Of a stretch of 64,000 bases of DNA, positions 24,465 to 37,400 are shown in pieces (the first letter of the stretch is position 1; the number at the start of each line of letters is the position of its first letter). The position numbers and the translations under genes are program-made. Source of the DNA: Neocallimastix lanati (nom. inval.) (Eukaryota; Neocallimastigomycota; Neocallimastigomycetes; Neocallimastigales; Neocallimastigaceae); the NCBI GenBank assembly GCA_016946835.1, contig JACVTC010000018.1, forward strand, positions 653,501-717,500. The letters are read 5' to 3'. The notes under the pieces are model-generated. The model was not told the DNA's origin. It saw nothing but the letters and a program-made list of their open reading frames with translations, and did no database searches.

Positions 24465-25266
24465 TGTTAAGGTTATAAGAAATTAAATAAAAACAATAAT
24501 AAATACAAAGATTTTATTTTATTTTATTTTATTTATTTAATTTTTTTTTTTATTAATTTAATTTTTGATTTTTAAAAAGTGGTAGCAAAATTTACAACTA
24601 TTTATACTTTTTTTTAAGGTATAAAAGTTGTTCTTGCCACTAAATTACATTTTATTTTTTTTTTTTTATAAAAACTATTAAATTTAAATTGATTTTTATA
24701 ATCAATTATATAAAATTTAATTATAAAAAATATAAATAAAATACATTTATATTATTAATAAAACATTTTTTTTTTAATAATCTATCTAAAATATTACTAA
24801 TAAGAATTTATTTAATTGGCTATAATTTTTATTACAATCTGTTAAAATATTCAAATAAAAGTAAAAATACTATTCTAATATAAAGGTTTTTAATAAAATA
24901 AATAATTTGTCAATATAAAATAAAACATTTCGATATAAAATTTTATAATAAAAGTTAAATTATAATATATAAATTTTTAATTATCAATATATAAAAATAT
25001 TATTAATACAAATTTTCATTATTAATATAAAAATAAAAAATAAGAATTATTATTAATATTGCCAATATAAGCTTTAAATATATAAAAATATTACTATTAA
25101 TATAAGATTTAATATAAAAATATAAAGTTTAATATAATTTTTGATTTAATTTTTGATCTTTGGATTTAAAAATTTATTAAAGTACAAAAATAATAATGTA
25201 CACATAATGTATTAGAAATAAATCGTAGATTTAATTAAGAATGCATTATTTAGTACATTCTTATCA
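24465..25266 (+). repeat. LTR-like dispersed repeat, copy 2
   Basis: Second copy of 11267-12092 in the same orientation, with the same ends (TGTTAAGG...TTCTTATCA) and the same internal imperfect palindrome ending CTTGCCACTA (about 24590-24650). The poly-T tracts are shorter here. Confidence 0.65.
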
Positions 25267-25744
25267 AAATGTAAGAAATTTAGATAAATTTATTATAAAA
25301 TTTATCTATCTTTCTTATTTAATACATTAATTTAATACATTAAATTATTGTATTTATTTTAACCAAAAATATTTAATTATTAATATATATATATTTGATT
25401 CTCTTGAGTTCTCTTCGAGAAATCAAGAGTTATTATTTTAGAATTTTTATAATAAATAATAATTCAAATGAAATAATTAATTAATAAACAAAACCCTTTT
25501 TAATAAAACATATTTTATAAATATTTGTGTCTTTTATTCCTTTTGTGTTATTGTTTATTATAAACTTTCTATAATAAACTCTATCTTATATTTAAGTATA
25601 ATTATTTATTTATATTATTTTATATTTATTTAATTATATTTAATTTTATTTTCTCAAATTAATGTTAATTAGTAATAATTAATGTTAATTTGTAGTTAAG
25701 AAATTATTTATAATTAATTTTATAAGTAATTTCTTACACAAAAT
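25267..25744. other. AT-rich non-coding DNA
   Basis: No gene seen. One short perfect hairpin, TAAATTTATTATAAAATTTA (25293-25312), and AT repeats only. Confidence 0.4.
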
Positions 25745-26292
25745 ATAGCCGTTCCAGGTTTTATCCTGGATGATAAGTGGTAAGCTTTGAGAGCATAAGT
25801 TTCCTGGTTCAACCCCTCCCTATGCCTGTAACGTTTTTTCCACTGGTTTTTCGTTATTAGGTGGTTATGGTTTTCAGGTAAGTATTATACCCATTTGATA
25901 CCCCTATATCTCTAATTCAATTTTCATTGATTTACGCTTCTTGCAGGCCTGAGAGGGTTGAGTGTGTATGGCAAGTTTCTTAAGAGGAGATACCAAACAT
26001 ATGGTGACATATGAAAATTTTTTTATCCTATAGATATGTTATGGAGCATTTGTCACGTGATCCCAGGAGATTGTGGCTGCAAGACCCAATTGTAAGATTA
26101 TCGTACAATGACAAGCAGTAATTATACTTGGGTAAGGAGCGCCAATGCAGAGTAATTGTAAGGCAGTCCAGCAGGGACGGGACCACCTACTAAGTAGGAA
26201 TTTAGATAAGGGCTCTAGTAATAAACCATTGTGTGTCTACAGATGTGCAGCTGGGGAGAAATCCTGCTACGGTCGTTAAAAAAAAAAAAAAA
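25745..26292 (+). mobile_element. SINE-like retroposon with B box, intron-like segment and poly(A) tail
   Basis: About 545 bp of much higher GC than the surroundings. Near the 5' end GGTTCAACCCC (25806-25816) matches the Pol III B-box consensus fully; an A box is only approximate (about 25770-25782). The unit ends in a run of A (26278-26292). Positions 25878-25946 look like a 69-bp spliceosomal intron: GTAAGT at the left and TTCTTGCAG at the right. I see no ORF. The left border and a target duplication could not be set. A truncated LINE tail or a processed non-coding RNA is an alternative. Confidence 0.6.
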
Positions 26293-27866
26293 TTAAAAAA
26301 ATATAATAATTAATACATAAGTTAAAATAATATTATTACTTATTTACCTCTAATTTTATAACTATCCTTATTCTTTAATATTTATTATTTAAATTAATTA
26401 CAATTAATAAAATTCTAATCTCTAATAATATATTTCTATTATTTAAATTTTTATTTATTTATTATATATCTAATTCAAAATTAAGAGATGAAAGGTTGAA
26501 TGGTTGGTGTAACAGTAGAACGTTCACATCTAAGACGGAAGATTGAGTATTCGAATAACTCATTTTGAATTTTTTTTTTTATTTTTACTTTTATATTTAA
26601 ATTTTTATTTTTATTAATACATATTATTCCCTATTTTGAAGGAAACTTCTTTTGAGTTTTTAAATTTTTAGATGAAATAAAATTCAAATATAAGAAAAGA
26701 TGGTAAAGTCATCTTAAAAAGAATTTTGATTAAAATATTTTGAATGTTAATATTAATGTATATTTTTAGTATATTAGATTAATAAACTAATAATATATTA
26801 GTTATTAGTGGTTCTTGAGTTATAAAACTGTCAGTTCTTTAGAAAATTAACAGGGAAATATGAATAATAAGCAAAAATATAAATATACATATTTAATAAT
26901 AAAATTGTAAAAATACTTTTATTCAATGTAAGAAAGATGATAATGATAAATAATCTTCTTTCTCTCTAGTTGAGGGCTATTTATTTGTCGATGAAATTAA
27001 CTCATCTTTACCTTAAATGAAAGAATAAAATATTCTTTTTTCAAATGCTATGTTACAAGGTAATTAATATAATTTCAAAAATTATAATTAAAACATAAAA
27101 TAATAATAATAATATTAAAAAAATGAACACCAACATTTTCTAAATAAAGTGACTATCTGATATTTTAAATTGAATATATATGAATCCCTTTCAGGTTTGA
27201 TAAAATAAATTTTTTTATTTATAAAATATAAAAATAAAGAAAACCCAAAAAAAGTAAATTAAATAAAAAATTAAAAAAAAAAGTAATTAATATTGAATGA
27301 GAATTTCTTTTTTAATATAATAAATTTCATTATTTTTATTTTTTTTTATTAAAAATCCTAAAAATAATGCAAAAGTAATAATTTGTTGATGTCTCTTATA
27401 CATAATAAACAATAATAAGTTCTTATTTTTATCATACATATTCGAAATTTTATTTTATTTTGTTATGAATTTCTTTTCTCAAAAATAACTTTCAATTTTT
27501 TAAACTTAAAATTAAATAAATAAATAAATACAATTCCAAACTTTTTTAATGATTTTTTTAAATATTTGCTAAACTATTAATACGTATAAATTATTTTTAA
27601 ATACAAATATTATTTTCTTTTTTAGTTACAATTTTTATTAATAGTTATTACTTATGATAAAAATAAATCTTTGTTGTAAATTTCTATATCTATAATATTT
27701 TTCTTTAACTTAAAATTTTTGTTATTATAATTATAATAAATATTTCAATAAAGCAAATAAAAAATTAACTTATTGAATATTTATTAAATTAATTTGTTAC
27801 TTATTATTTTAATAATAATTTTTGTTATTTTTATTTTTGAAAATATTTAATTTTTAATAAAATAAA
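26293..27866. other. Intergenic AT-rich DNA downstream of the dehydrogenase gene
   Basis: No gene apart from a tRNA-like stretch at 26472-26570. The rest is AT-rich without recognisable features. Confidence 0.5.
26472..26570 (+). ncRNA. tRNA-like Pol III unit or tRNA pseudogene
   Basis: A stem TGAGT/ACTCA enclosing TTCGAA (about 26543-26562) resembles a T arm, and TGGTTGGTGTAACAGTAG (about 26499-26516) resembles a D arm. ATTCAAAAT and ATTTTGAAT flank the unit as a 9-bp inverted repeat, and a run of T follows at about 26571. I could not fold a regular cloverleaf or assign an anticodon. Confidence 0.35.
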
Positions 27867-30387
27867 TTAATATGATAAATTTTTTCCTATAGTTTCTACG
27901 TTAAAACCAATTCTTTTTAAATTTTGATGATCCAAGATTATACGACCATCAAATATATAGGAAGGTCTGTTCATATTATAATAAATTTTTTCATAGTCTA
28001 ACATCTTAAATTCATCCCATTCAGTACAAATAACAATAGCATCGGAGTTATTGGTGGCATCATAAGCATTGTCATATATTTTAATATTATTTTTAATACC
28101 TAATTAAAATTATATTTTTAATAGGTTTAATATTATTTAAATAATTTTTTATGCTTAAAATTTTAAATTATTTAAAAAAATTTAATTATTTAATAAATTT
28201 AAATTATTTAAATAAAAACTAATATATATTTTATAATATTTCATTAATTTTATTATAATTATTATTAAAAGTTAAGTTCAAACTCGTTCTCGGTGCTTAT
28301 ATATTTTATATCTTCTAATATTTGATTTTTAGGAACTTTTGGGTCATATATACTTACTGTAGCACCTTCTTTTAATAAAGACATAACTACAGTAATTGAT
28401 GGTGATTCTCTTTTATTTTAGAAATAAAAATAAAAATTTTAGTACTATATTAAAAAAAATATTAAAAAACATAAATAAAAATGGTTAAAAATAATAATAA
28501 TAGTATAAACTAATTGGCACCTTGTATCTTTTGTATCCTTCTTAAATGCAAAACCAAGAACACAGATTTTTTTTTCAAAAAGAGTATGATATAATTTTTT
28601 GAAAATTCTCTTTATAAACATTTCCTTTCTATGTTCATTCATCTTAACTACTTGATTCCAGTATTCCGCAGCTTCAGAAAGGTTAAACGAATTGCATAAA
28701 TATACTAAATTAAGTACTTCTTTTTTAAAACAACTACCTCCAAAACCTATTTTCAGTATATTATTTCAAAATTATTTAATTTTATTTTATTTTGTTTTAT
28801 AATTTTAAAAATTTAATAAATAATTTGGAAATTTCTTAAAATATTTTAAAATTAATTGTTAATCATTTACTTAAATTATTATTTACCAACACTGGCATTC
28901 ATAAACTTTGGTCCGATACGTGTATCCAGTCCACATGCATAAGATACCTCTTTTATATCGGCACCGACTTTTTCACATAACAAACTTAGAGCATTAATAC
29001 TGGAAATTCTTTGAGCAAGTAATGCATTTGCCGCCTATTAAAATAAATATTAAATGAATAAAATTTTTGTGGAATCCTATTAGAGTATTATTTTTTTATT
29101 ATATAATAAAAATTTTTAATCATCATTTTATTTAACATTGTAAATACCAATTTAGATAATTCGGCAGACCATAAATTCATCAAGATAATTTTATCATCTG
29201 GAATCCAATATGAATAAATTCTTTTTAACAAATTTTGAGCTTTTATACCTTCTTCTGTATCTTTTCCCCCTATCAAAACTCGATCAGGATTTAAAATATC
29301 GTTGACAGCTGTTCCTTCAGCTAAAAATTCTGGATTGGATAAAATTTCAAAGTGGATAAAGTCATTGTTTATATTTTTTGTAGTATCATTGTTTGGATTA
29401 TTTAATAATTCAATGATTGTAGAGTTACTGCTTTTACGAGATAACGTTACGTATTCTTCATTATCATCAAATTTATTGGAACTGTATTATTATTATATTT
29501 TTTAATAATATTATTTAATAATTTTAATAATGATTAAAATTATAGATTTTTTTAATAAAAAATTTTTTTAATTTTTATTTAATTAAAACTAACATTTTAT
29601 TCTTATTGGAATTTAATATGGTTTGAATATGCTCAGCAGTTCTACAGGGAACAGGAACAGTAGATTTTTCTACAACTATTTTTGAACTTTTTGAAAATTT
29701 CGCAATTGCACGGGTGGCAGATTCTACAAATCTTTTAATATTAAATATCAAAATCATTATTTATTAATATGCATTAATAATTAATAATATATATTTAATA
29801 TATACCCTAATTCTGCAGCTTGACCTGAACCAAATCCATGTATTTTTGTGGGAGTTCCTACCGAAATAAATATAGTATCTGCATCATGAATTGAATTTTC
29901 AATATCGGTTGTGAAGAATAAATTTTTTCCTTTAGAATTTTTTATAACTTCATCAAGACCAGGCTCATAAATCAGTAACTAATATTATTAAAATATTATT
30001 AAAATATTATTAATTTTTAGTTTAATCTTTAATAATAAGATGACATGATGAAAAACGGAAAAAGTTATATAATAGTAATAATTGATATATATTAAACATT
30101 ATAATTATTGTTAATATATTGTAAATAAATACTTTATCAGAATTCCAAGAGTTAATTTTTGTTTCACAAGTATCACATATAGTAACTTTAACCCTATCTT
30201 CTGGACACTTGTAGGCCATAACGGCCCCTGAGGTTCCTCCAACATATCCTGCTCCAATATAGCATACATTAATAGGCCTTTCTAATGGGACATCATTGCT
30301 TGATTTAATAATATTTTCACAATACAAGTATTTACTTTGGTTTAAAATACAATTAGTTTTAGAGTTATTCTCTTGATTGCAAATCAT
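27867..30387 (-). CDS. UDP-glucose 6-dehydrogenase, eight exons
   Basis: Oxidises UDP-glucose to UDP-glucuronic acid with two NAD+, in the cytosol. Exons on the minus strand: 30387-30133, 29978-29806, 29731-29594, 29481-29148, 29034-28887, 28746-28521, 28409-about 28271 and 28099-27867. Visible motifs: Rossmann NAD site ([13 protein letters not shown]), [39 protein letters not shown], the catalytic cysteine in [23 protein letters not shown] and ICTEWDEFK. Exon 4 carries an extra, poorly conserved stretch of about 45 residues before LSNPEF. Phases agree at the first six junctions; the sixth donor is the weak GTGCCA. The exon 7-8 junction has no donor of the right phase, so one base is missing or the boundary is unusual. 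Upstream and divergent lies a hyaluronan synthase homologue that would use its product. Confidence 0.93.
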
Positions 30388-31941
30388 TTTTAACTTACTG
30401 AAGCCTTCAAAATATGAGTTATTAAAACTACTATTATTTAAATTTTTTAACGAAATATAAATTTTTTTTGAAGAAAAAATACAGTATTTATAAGTTTATC
30501 TATTTTATATTGTATGTATATAAGTAATATGTAAAAAATATATTTATATATAAATATTAGAAATGTTAAGGCTCTATATTTTAATAGAATTGCTTGTGTA
30601 CTAGGCTTATTCTATATTATAATTCATTATATTAACGATATTACAAATTCATATTGTGTGGTTTCTAAATATAGATAATTTTAATTTTTAGTTCATACGA
30701 ATCATATTAAATTATTATAAAGTTAACCCTTTAATTTACAAATTATAATTCATATTTTAGTTTAAGTATTTTAAATCGACCATTAATATTTATATTAACA
30801 TAAAAATTTAATTATCAATGGATTTACCGACTTTTTTTTTTGGTACTTTATTATTGTATTATTTTGGATATATATTATAACCATGGAAAATCAAAATTAA
30901 TATTATATTTTAATATATTTGTTAATATATTTACCATATACTTTATATATTGTGTTTAATATAATTTTGTTAAACATTAATTTATTTATTTATAATTTTT
31001 TCAATTGTGTATAACATAAATGTTACAGTTTTAATTTTGTTTTTTATCATTTCTTTCAATGATTTTCAGTCTAATTTAAAAGTATATTTCAATATAATAT
31101 ATACAAAATGCATTTTACTCAAATTATATTTAATTGAGTTTTGGTAAATATTGTAATGTTTTTATTAATTTAATCAACTGTTTACAACATAAATAATTCA
31201 TTCCTTTTCTAATGATTCAATCTAATTCAAGAATATATTTTCATATAATTTATAATGTAATTTACACAAATTATATTTAATTGAGTTTTAGTAAATATAG
31301 TATTTTATCAATTTTTAACTCCATTAATGTAATTATATTAACTTGACTACATATCACTCCTTTCTTAAAGATTCAATCTATTTCAATAGTGTACTCAAAT
31401 TATATTATCTCATATATTTAGCATATATTTATTAAATATTTTGTATATAATATATTTAGTTATAATATAATTGTTAATTATATTTTACATTACCTCTTTC
31501 AAAATTAGATTCAATCTAATTCAAGAATTTATTTTCATATAATAATATATTTATAATGTACTTTAAACAAATTATATTTTATTGAGTTTTGGTAAATATT
31601 ATATAATTTTTATTAAATTTCAAATAATACATATGATAAATATATTATTTCATATATTTTATATATAGTATATTTAGTTGGAATGCAATCAAATATTTTT
31701 ATTTTGATTTGTTAATTTTTGTTGTACTAGTAAAATTAAAAAAAAGGGATTTTCATTTTAATAAAATAAAAGTTATATATATATAGTATCTTTTTTTTTT
31801 TTTTTTTGAAGTATTTTTTTTCATCAATTTAATCTTATATTTATATTTATTTAATATTATATTATTGAATTTTACTACTTTGGTTTTAAATTTTGTATTT
31901 TTTTTATCATCAGAACTTTTGTATCTTATTCCTATATAATA
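30388..31941. promoter_or_regulatory. Shared divergent intergenic region with degenerate repeats
   Basis: 1.55 kb between the two divergent start codons, so it must hold both promoters. Positions 31045-31620 contain three or four degenerate copies of a block of about 150 bp, recognisable by GATTCAATCTAATTCAAGAA, then TATATTTAATTGAGTTTTGG, then TAAATAT. A 20-bp T run (31791-31810) lies about 130 bp upstream of the synthase ATG. No ORF is convincing. Confidence 0.55.
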
Positions 31942-34472
31942 ATGTCTACTAATACTAATAATTACTCTGGTGGTGATATCAATTACCCCAATTATGAAAA
32001 GGACGAATCAATTAAAGATGTTTCTATGAGAAATATTTCTATTATATTTGATAATACAATTTATCCTGATAAAAATACCTCTGCTGAGGACACTAAAGAT
32101 ATTACTGAATTCGATAATACGTTTATTGGAAAATCTAAAAATAGTAATGATTATATAGATGATAGTTTTCAAAGTGATAAAACGTACGTTCCTTCTATAA
32201 CTTTAGCCTATCCAAAAACTCCTAGAGAAAGAACACAAAGAAGAATTGTATTATCATGGACTCTAGGTGCTTCATTACTTTTAATTTCTCCTGTTATCAT
32301 TGGTAAGTATTTCCGATATTCATACTATATTATAGATACATCTTATTATATTATAAATATAATATACATATTTTTACAATAGTATAGATCTTACTTATAA
32401 AGAAATATTATATTACATTAAATATCTATTAAAATATGAAAATATTTTGTTATAATAACACCATTTAACTCTTTATTTTAAAAAATTGAAATATAAATAT
32501 TTAAATATCACTTATCTGTTAGGTTTTGTCATTGGAATTACGACTGTTAAAACTGCTTTATGGACTTTAGGGTTTTACGGGGCGATTGTGGTGGGACATT
32601 ATATATGTCAATCAATCTTTGCCTACCTTAATTTACGTAAGGTTACTAAAAGCAGGAATAAAAGAAATGAAGATTGGATAGGTATTTCTACTGGTTTATT
32701 GGTGGTTGGTTATAGAGAAGATCCCGAATTATTTAAAGGGTGTCTCGAATCTATTTTAAATTTAAACTACTCTAAAAATGAAAAAGTTATTGTAATGGTT
32801 GATGGTAATGATGAGGAAGATCTTTATATGGGGGATATTTTTTCAAAAGTGTTTTCAAAATGGGATCATCGTGTGATCACCACAGACTTTAAAATTCAAG
32901 ATGTGGGAATTTCTGAACGAGGGTTCATAAATTAATTGAAGAAGTGAAAAAATGTACCGGTCCTGTTTGTATTCTGCAACGTAAGTGTTTAATTATTGTA
33001 TTAAATCATTATACCATTAAATAATACATTTTTATACTGCTATATTTTATTTAATGGGAATTTTTTTTTAAGAACCCTATTTTTCTATAATTAAATGTTA
33101 TTAAAAGATTAAATTTTTTTATTTATTAATTCAAATCTCTATTATTTAATAATAAAAATAATTCAAATGCTTTTTAAATTATTTATTTTTAATTTTATAG
33201 CACATAATGGAAAAAGATCGGCAATGTATAAGGGATTCAAACTTTTATTACAATGTTCTGTGGAAGCGGTTGTAGTTACTGATTCTGATACAATTTTGGA
33301 CCCAAACTGTATTAAGGAATTAGCTTTTATGTTAGATAATAAATATGTTGGTGCTGCTACTGGTGATGTTAAAATTTATAATACTGATTCAATGCTTTCT
33401 TTCTTATCATCTCTTCGTTATTGGTTCGCTTTCAATTTGGAGCGTTCTTGTCAATCCTTCCTTAATTGTGTTACTTGTGTTTCCGGTCCTCTAGGTATTT
33501 ATAGAAGTGAAGTATTAAATAAAATTCTTGAAAGATGGATTAACCAAACATTTTTAGGATCTACTTGTACATATGGAAATGACCGTCACTTGTAAGTTAT
33601 TTTTTATTGATTAAATAGTTATAAAAATATTATTTTTGTGTCACCAACTTCAATATTATTTAAATAAAAAAAATGAAATAATTAAGTAATAATATTTTTA
33701 TTTATTTTTTAATAATATATTCCATTTTTTAATATTATATAGAACTAATTTGACTTTGGCTCTTGGCGTTTCTGTAAAATATACACCATTTGCTATTTGT
33801 CACACTGAAACGCCCGAAAGTTATATTCGATGGGTTACACAACAAACTCGTTGGAGTAAATCGTTTTATCGAGAAGCACTTTATGCCATCAAAGTTTGCC
33901 CTGTTCAAAGTTTATGGATGACGTATGAACTTATATTCCATACGATTTATCCATATATTTTAATTTATTCTCTTCTCACCCTTATATATGTGGGTAATTT
34001 TTGGCAATTAATTACGAGGGTATTGATTCTTTACTTTATGGGAGGTTTAAAGTGTATCTATGCCTTAATTATTACCAGAGATCCCAAATTCATCTTAAAT
34101 TTCTTATATGGTATAGTATATATGATTGGTTTTATTCCTGCAAAACTTCAAGCTTTACTCTTTCTTTGGGATAACGGATGGGGTACTTCATCTCGCTTAA
34201 AAAGAATTTCATCGAAATGGACAAACTTTGTAGTTCCTTTCCTTTGGATTGCTGCGTTGATAGGTGGGGTAGTTGTTAATGTAAGAATATTTATTGTTTC
34301 GGATAACGAAAAATTCGAAACGCATCATCTTGTGGGTATAATTGTATTGTTTGGTGTCACCATTGCGGCCTTTATTTATTACGTATTTTATCAAAGAAAC
34401 CAGCGAAAGAAGAAGAGAGAACATGAAGAAAGAAATAATAATAAAAACGTTTTTAATATAGAAATGGTCTAG
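31942..34472 (+). CDS. Class I hyaluronan synthase homologue (GT2 membrane glycosyltransferase), four introns-and-exons model
   Basis: Processive GT2 enzyme; in the named family it joins UDP-GlcA and UDP-GlcNAc and extrudes the chain through the plasma membrane. Exons: 31942-32302, 32523-32980, 33201-33591 and 33743-34472, separated by three GT-AG introns (32303-32522, 32981-33200, 33592-33742) with GTAAGT donors. About 646 aa. Order: acidic N-terminus of about 90 residues; two membrane helices; GFYGAIVVGHYICQSIFAYL; VVGYREDPELFKGCL; MVDGNDEEDLYMGDIF; HNGKRSAMYKGF; TDSDTILDP (DxD site); SGPLGIYRSEVL; FLGSTCTYGNDRHLTN; TETPESYIRW; QQTRWSKSFYREALY; then C-terminal helices. These blocks follow vertebrate and Chlorella-virus synthases closely. 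GNDRH replaces the usual GDDRH. One base appears missing near 32921-32925 (GGG), which puts a TAA at 32933-32935 in the present frame. The spliced length is a multiple of three only if that base is restored. A chitin-oligomer synthase of the same fold is a less likely alternative. Confidence 0.9.
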
Positions 34473-37400
34473 GCTGTTCGGTTCATTGAATTTAGGGTTA
34501 AAAAATATATTAAAATATATAATATTATATAACATATATCATAAAATAATGAATTACAAATTATGTATAATTTATTCGATAATATGTATTTACATATATA
34601 TATATAAAATAATATTTATATATACATTAAAAATCATATTAATTTACATTTAACAAAAATAATATAATCATGGTTTTATTTGTTAAAGTAATATTGAAAT
34701 TTAATTTAAATTAATACTTATTTATTAAGTTATATATACATATAGATATTATACTGTTATCATGAGAATGAAAAAAAAAATTTTTTTAAAAAAACATTGG
34801 ATTAATTATTGTTTTCATTGACCCAAAATCATTATTTTTAATTAATATTTAATAAAGTTATTAAAAGAATGTTTATTTTTAAATTTATATTTTTTTTAAC
34901 TACTCAATTTATTCTAAATTTTAATTTGATTCAATGAATATCATTCAATTTCATAAATTTTTATATATATAAAATAATTCAACGTTTTTTGACAATTTAT
35001 AATATAAAATAGAAAGTATTTTATATTTATTTATCTATTATTTATTTTTTTTATTATTTCTGTTTATATATATAACCTTTTTTTTAAAAGTATTTTATTA
35101 ATGCAATTAATAACGATTAAAATTATCAATAAAATATATTATTAACTATACTAATATAAATATGTTATATATCTTTCAATTTTATATTTTAATTTTTTTG
35201 CATGGTTTAAATAAACAAAATAAAGATTATATGTTGTATTATGTTTGAAAAAAAAAAGTTATTGTTGATTAATAATTTTTATTAAAGTTAAAGACTTTTG
35301 ATTTATGAGCATTAATATTTACAATTATATAAGTTTTACTGGAATAATATATATAAAAAAACTATTAAAATTTTATATCATTTTTAATGAAAAATTAAAA
35401 TTTTATATCATTTTTAATGAAAAATTAAAATTTTATATCATTTTTAATGAAAAATTAAAATTTTATATCATTTTTAATGAAAAAAAAATTAAGTTTAAGT
35501 TTATCATGAAAGATTAAATATCTCCATACTCTTAATTAAAACTTTTTATAAACAATGTATTATATTATATGAATATTTCATACAATATAATCTATTAAAA
35601 ATTAAATAGTTATAAAAATATTTTATATAGATAAAATTTTTAATTTGATTTTTATATTACCAATCAACAAAAACGGAATTAATTATTATTAATAATAGAT
35701 AATATTAAAAATGATTTAATAGTTTTTGATAAACTATAATAATAATTTTTAGGAATAAGTTAACTAAATAATTTCTATAAGATTGTAAAGAATTATTTAC
35801 AATACTAAAAATTTCCAAAAAGACTTTATATTAGTTATAATATCTTAAATTTGTTTATTCTTAAATTCTTTTATTAACAAATATATAATTATTTTATTAA
35901 AAGATTTCTATTAATACTATTTTATTATCATAGTTTATTCAGTTAATTTATATATACATTTTAAAATTAGATATCAATTAATTATATTTTTAGTTATGAT
36001 TTCAAATTAATATAAAAAGGAATTGATATTCTAACTTCTTATAATCTTTGTATAGTTTTTAATCTAACTTTAATAATTTGAGTTAATTAATTATAATATT
36101 TTGAATAAATTTAAAAATAAATAAATTTTTGATTTTTTATAATTATAAAATTAATATTAATAATATCAATCTGCTATTAAAATTAAATTGTAGTAATTTA
36201 TTTAATTATAATTTATTCATTTATTAATATTGACTAATATTAATAGTTATAAAAATGTATAATTTTTTATAAAAATTTTATTTATTTAATAATTATTGTT
36301 TATTTCTTTATGAATACTAAAAATTTTTTATTTTATTACGTAAAATTTTTTCAAATTATTTCCTATAATAATTAGCTTTACATTATATAAATACTAATGT
36401 AAATATAATATCTAATATTTAAATAAAAGAAAAAATTTTTTATATTTATTAACTTTTATAATTTCATAAAATAAATTTTAAAGAATTGGAAACTCTTTCT
36501 TTTATGTATATATTTTTATTTTTTGAAATAATATATAACATCTGAAGATATCTGTTAGAACTTATATTAATAATTTATTTTTAAATATAAGATAATGGAA
36601 ATTTATTATTTAATTAAAATAAAATTAATTTTATTTTAATAAAATTTATTATTCAAAATTTAGAATTAAAAATTTAGAATTAAAACTATTGCATTATATA
36701 TCTATTAACGTAAATAAAAATCTTAATTAATAATAAATTAAATTTATTATAATCACGTAAAGGTAATTATATATTAATAAAATAACACAATAATAATAAA
36801 TGTAATATAAAATATATTTAATAAACATAAATTTATATATAAGCATAAATTAATTTTAGATTATCATATTAATTTATATATAAACATAATTTTTTTAAAA
36901 CATATATTGATATAAAATGAAATATTCAAACTTTAATTAATATAAAATAATTTTTATTATTAAAACATAAATTAATGTCATAAATCAAATTTAAATTTAA
37001 TGATTTTATAACAAATTCAATATGTGGCTTGATTTCTATATATTAAATATATTTATAATTAATAATAAATTTTATAGCATAAATCAATGTTTTAATTATA
37101 TTCTTATTATTTTATATTTATATTTATATAGTTATTAAATATTTCCTTAAATAATAATTATTAATAGTTTATTTTAATCACAAGAACAATTAATTAAATA
37201 GTTAATTATAGCTAAATAACATAAAAATAAAGCATTTCTCTGAATTAAGAGAAGTGTTGTGTTGAGTAATGCTAAGTTAGTTTGTAATTAAAAGTATAAA
37301 AAAGTTGTTAGATAGATTTTTAAATGTATATAATTTTTAAATAAAATTAAATAAATAAATAAATAATAAACTAATAAATTTAATAAATAAATCCCAACAA

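Noticed and set aside
35305-35517. 70-aa ORF with a repeated KFYIIFNEKL motif
   Set aside because: Produced by the 30-bp tandem repeat; no start context or homologous domain.
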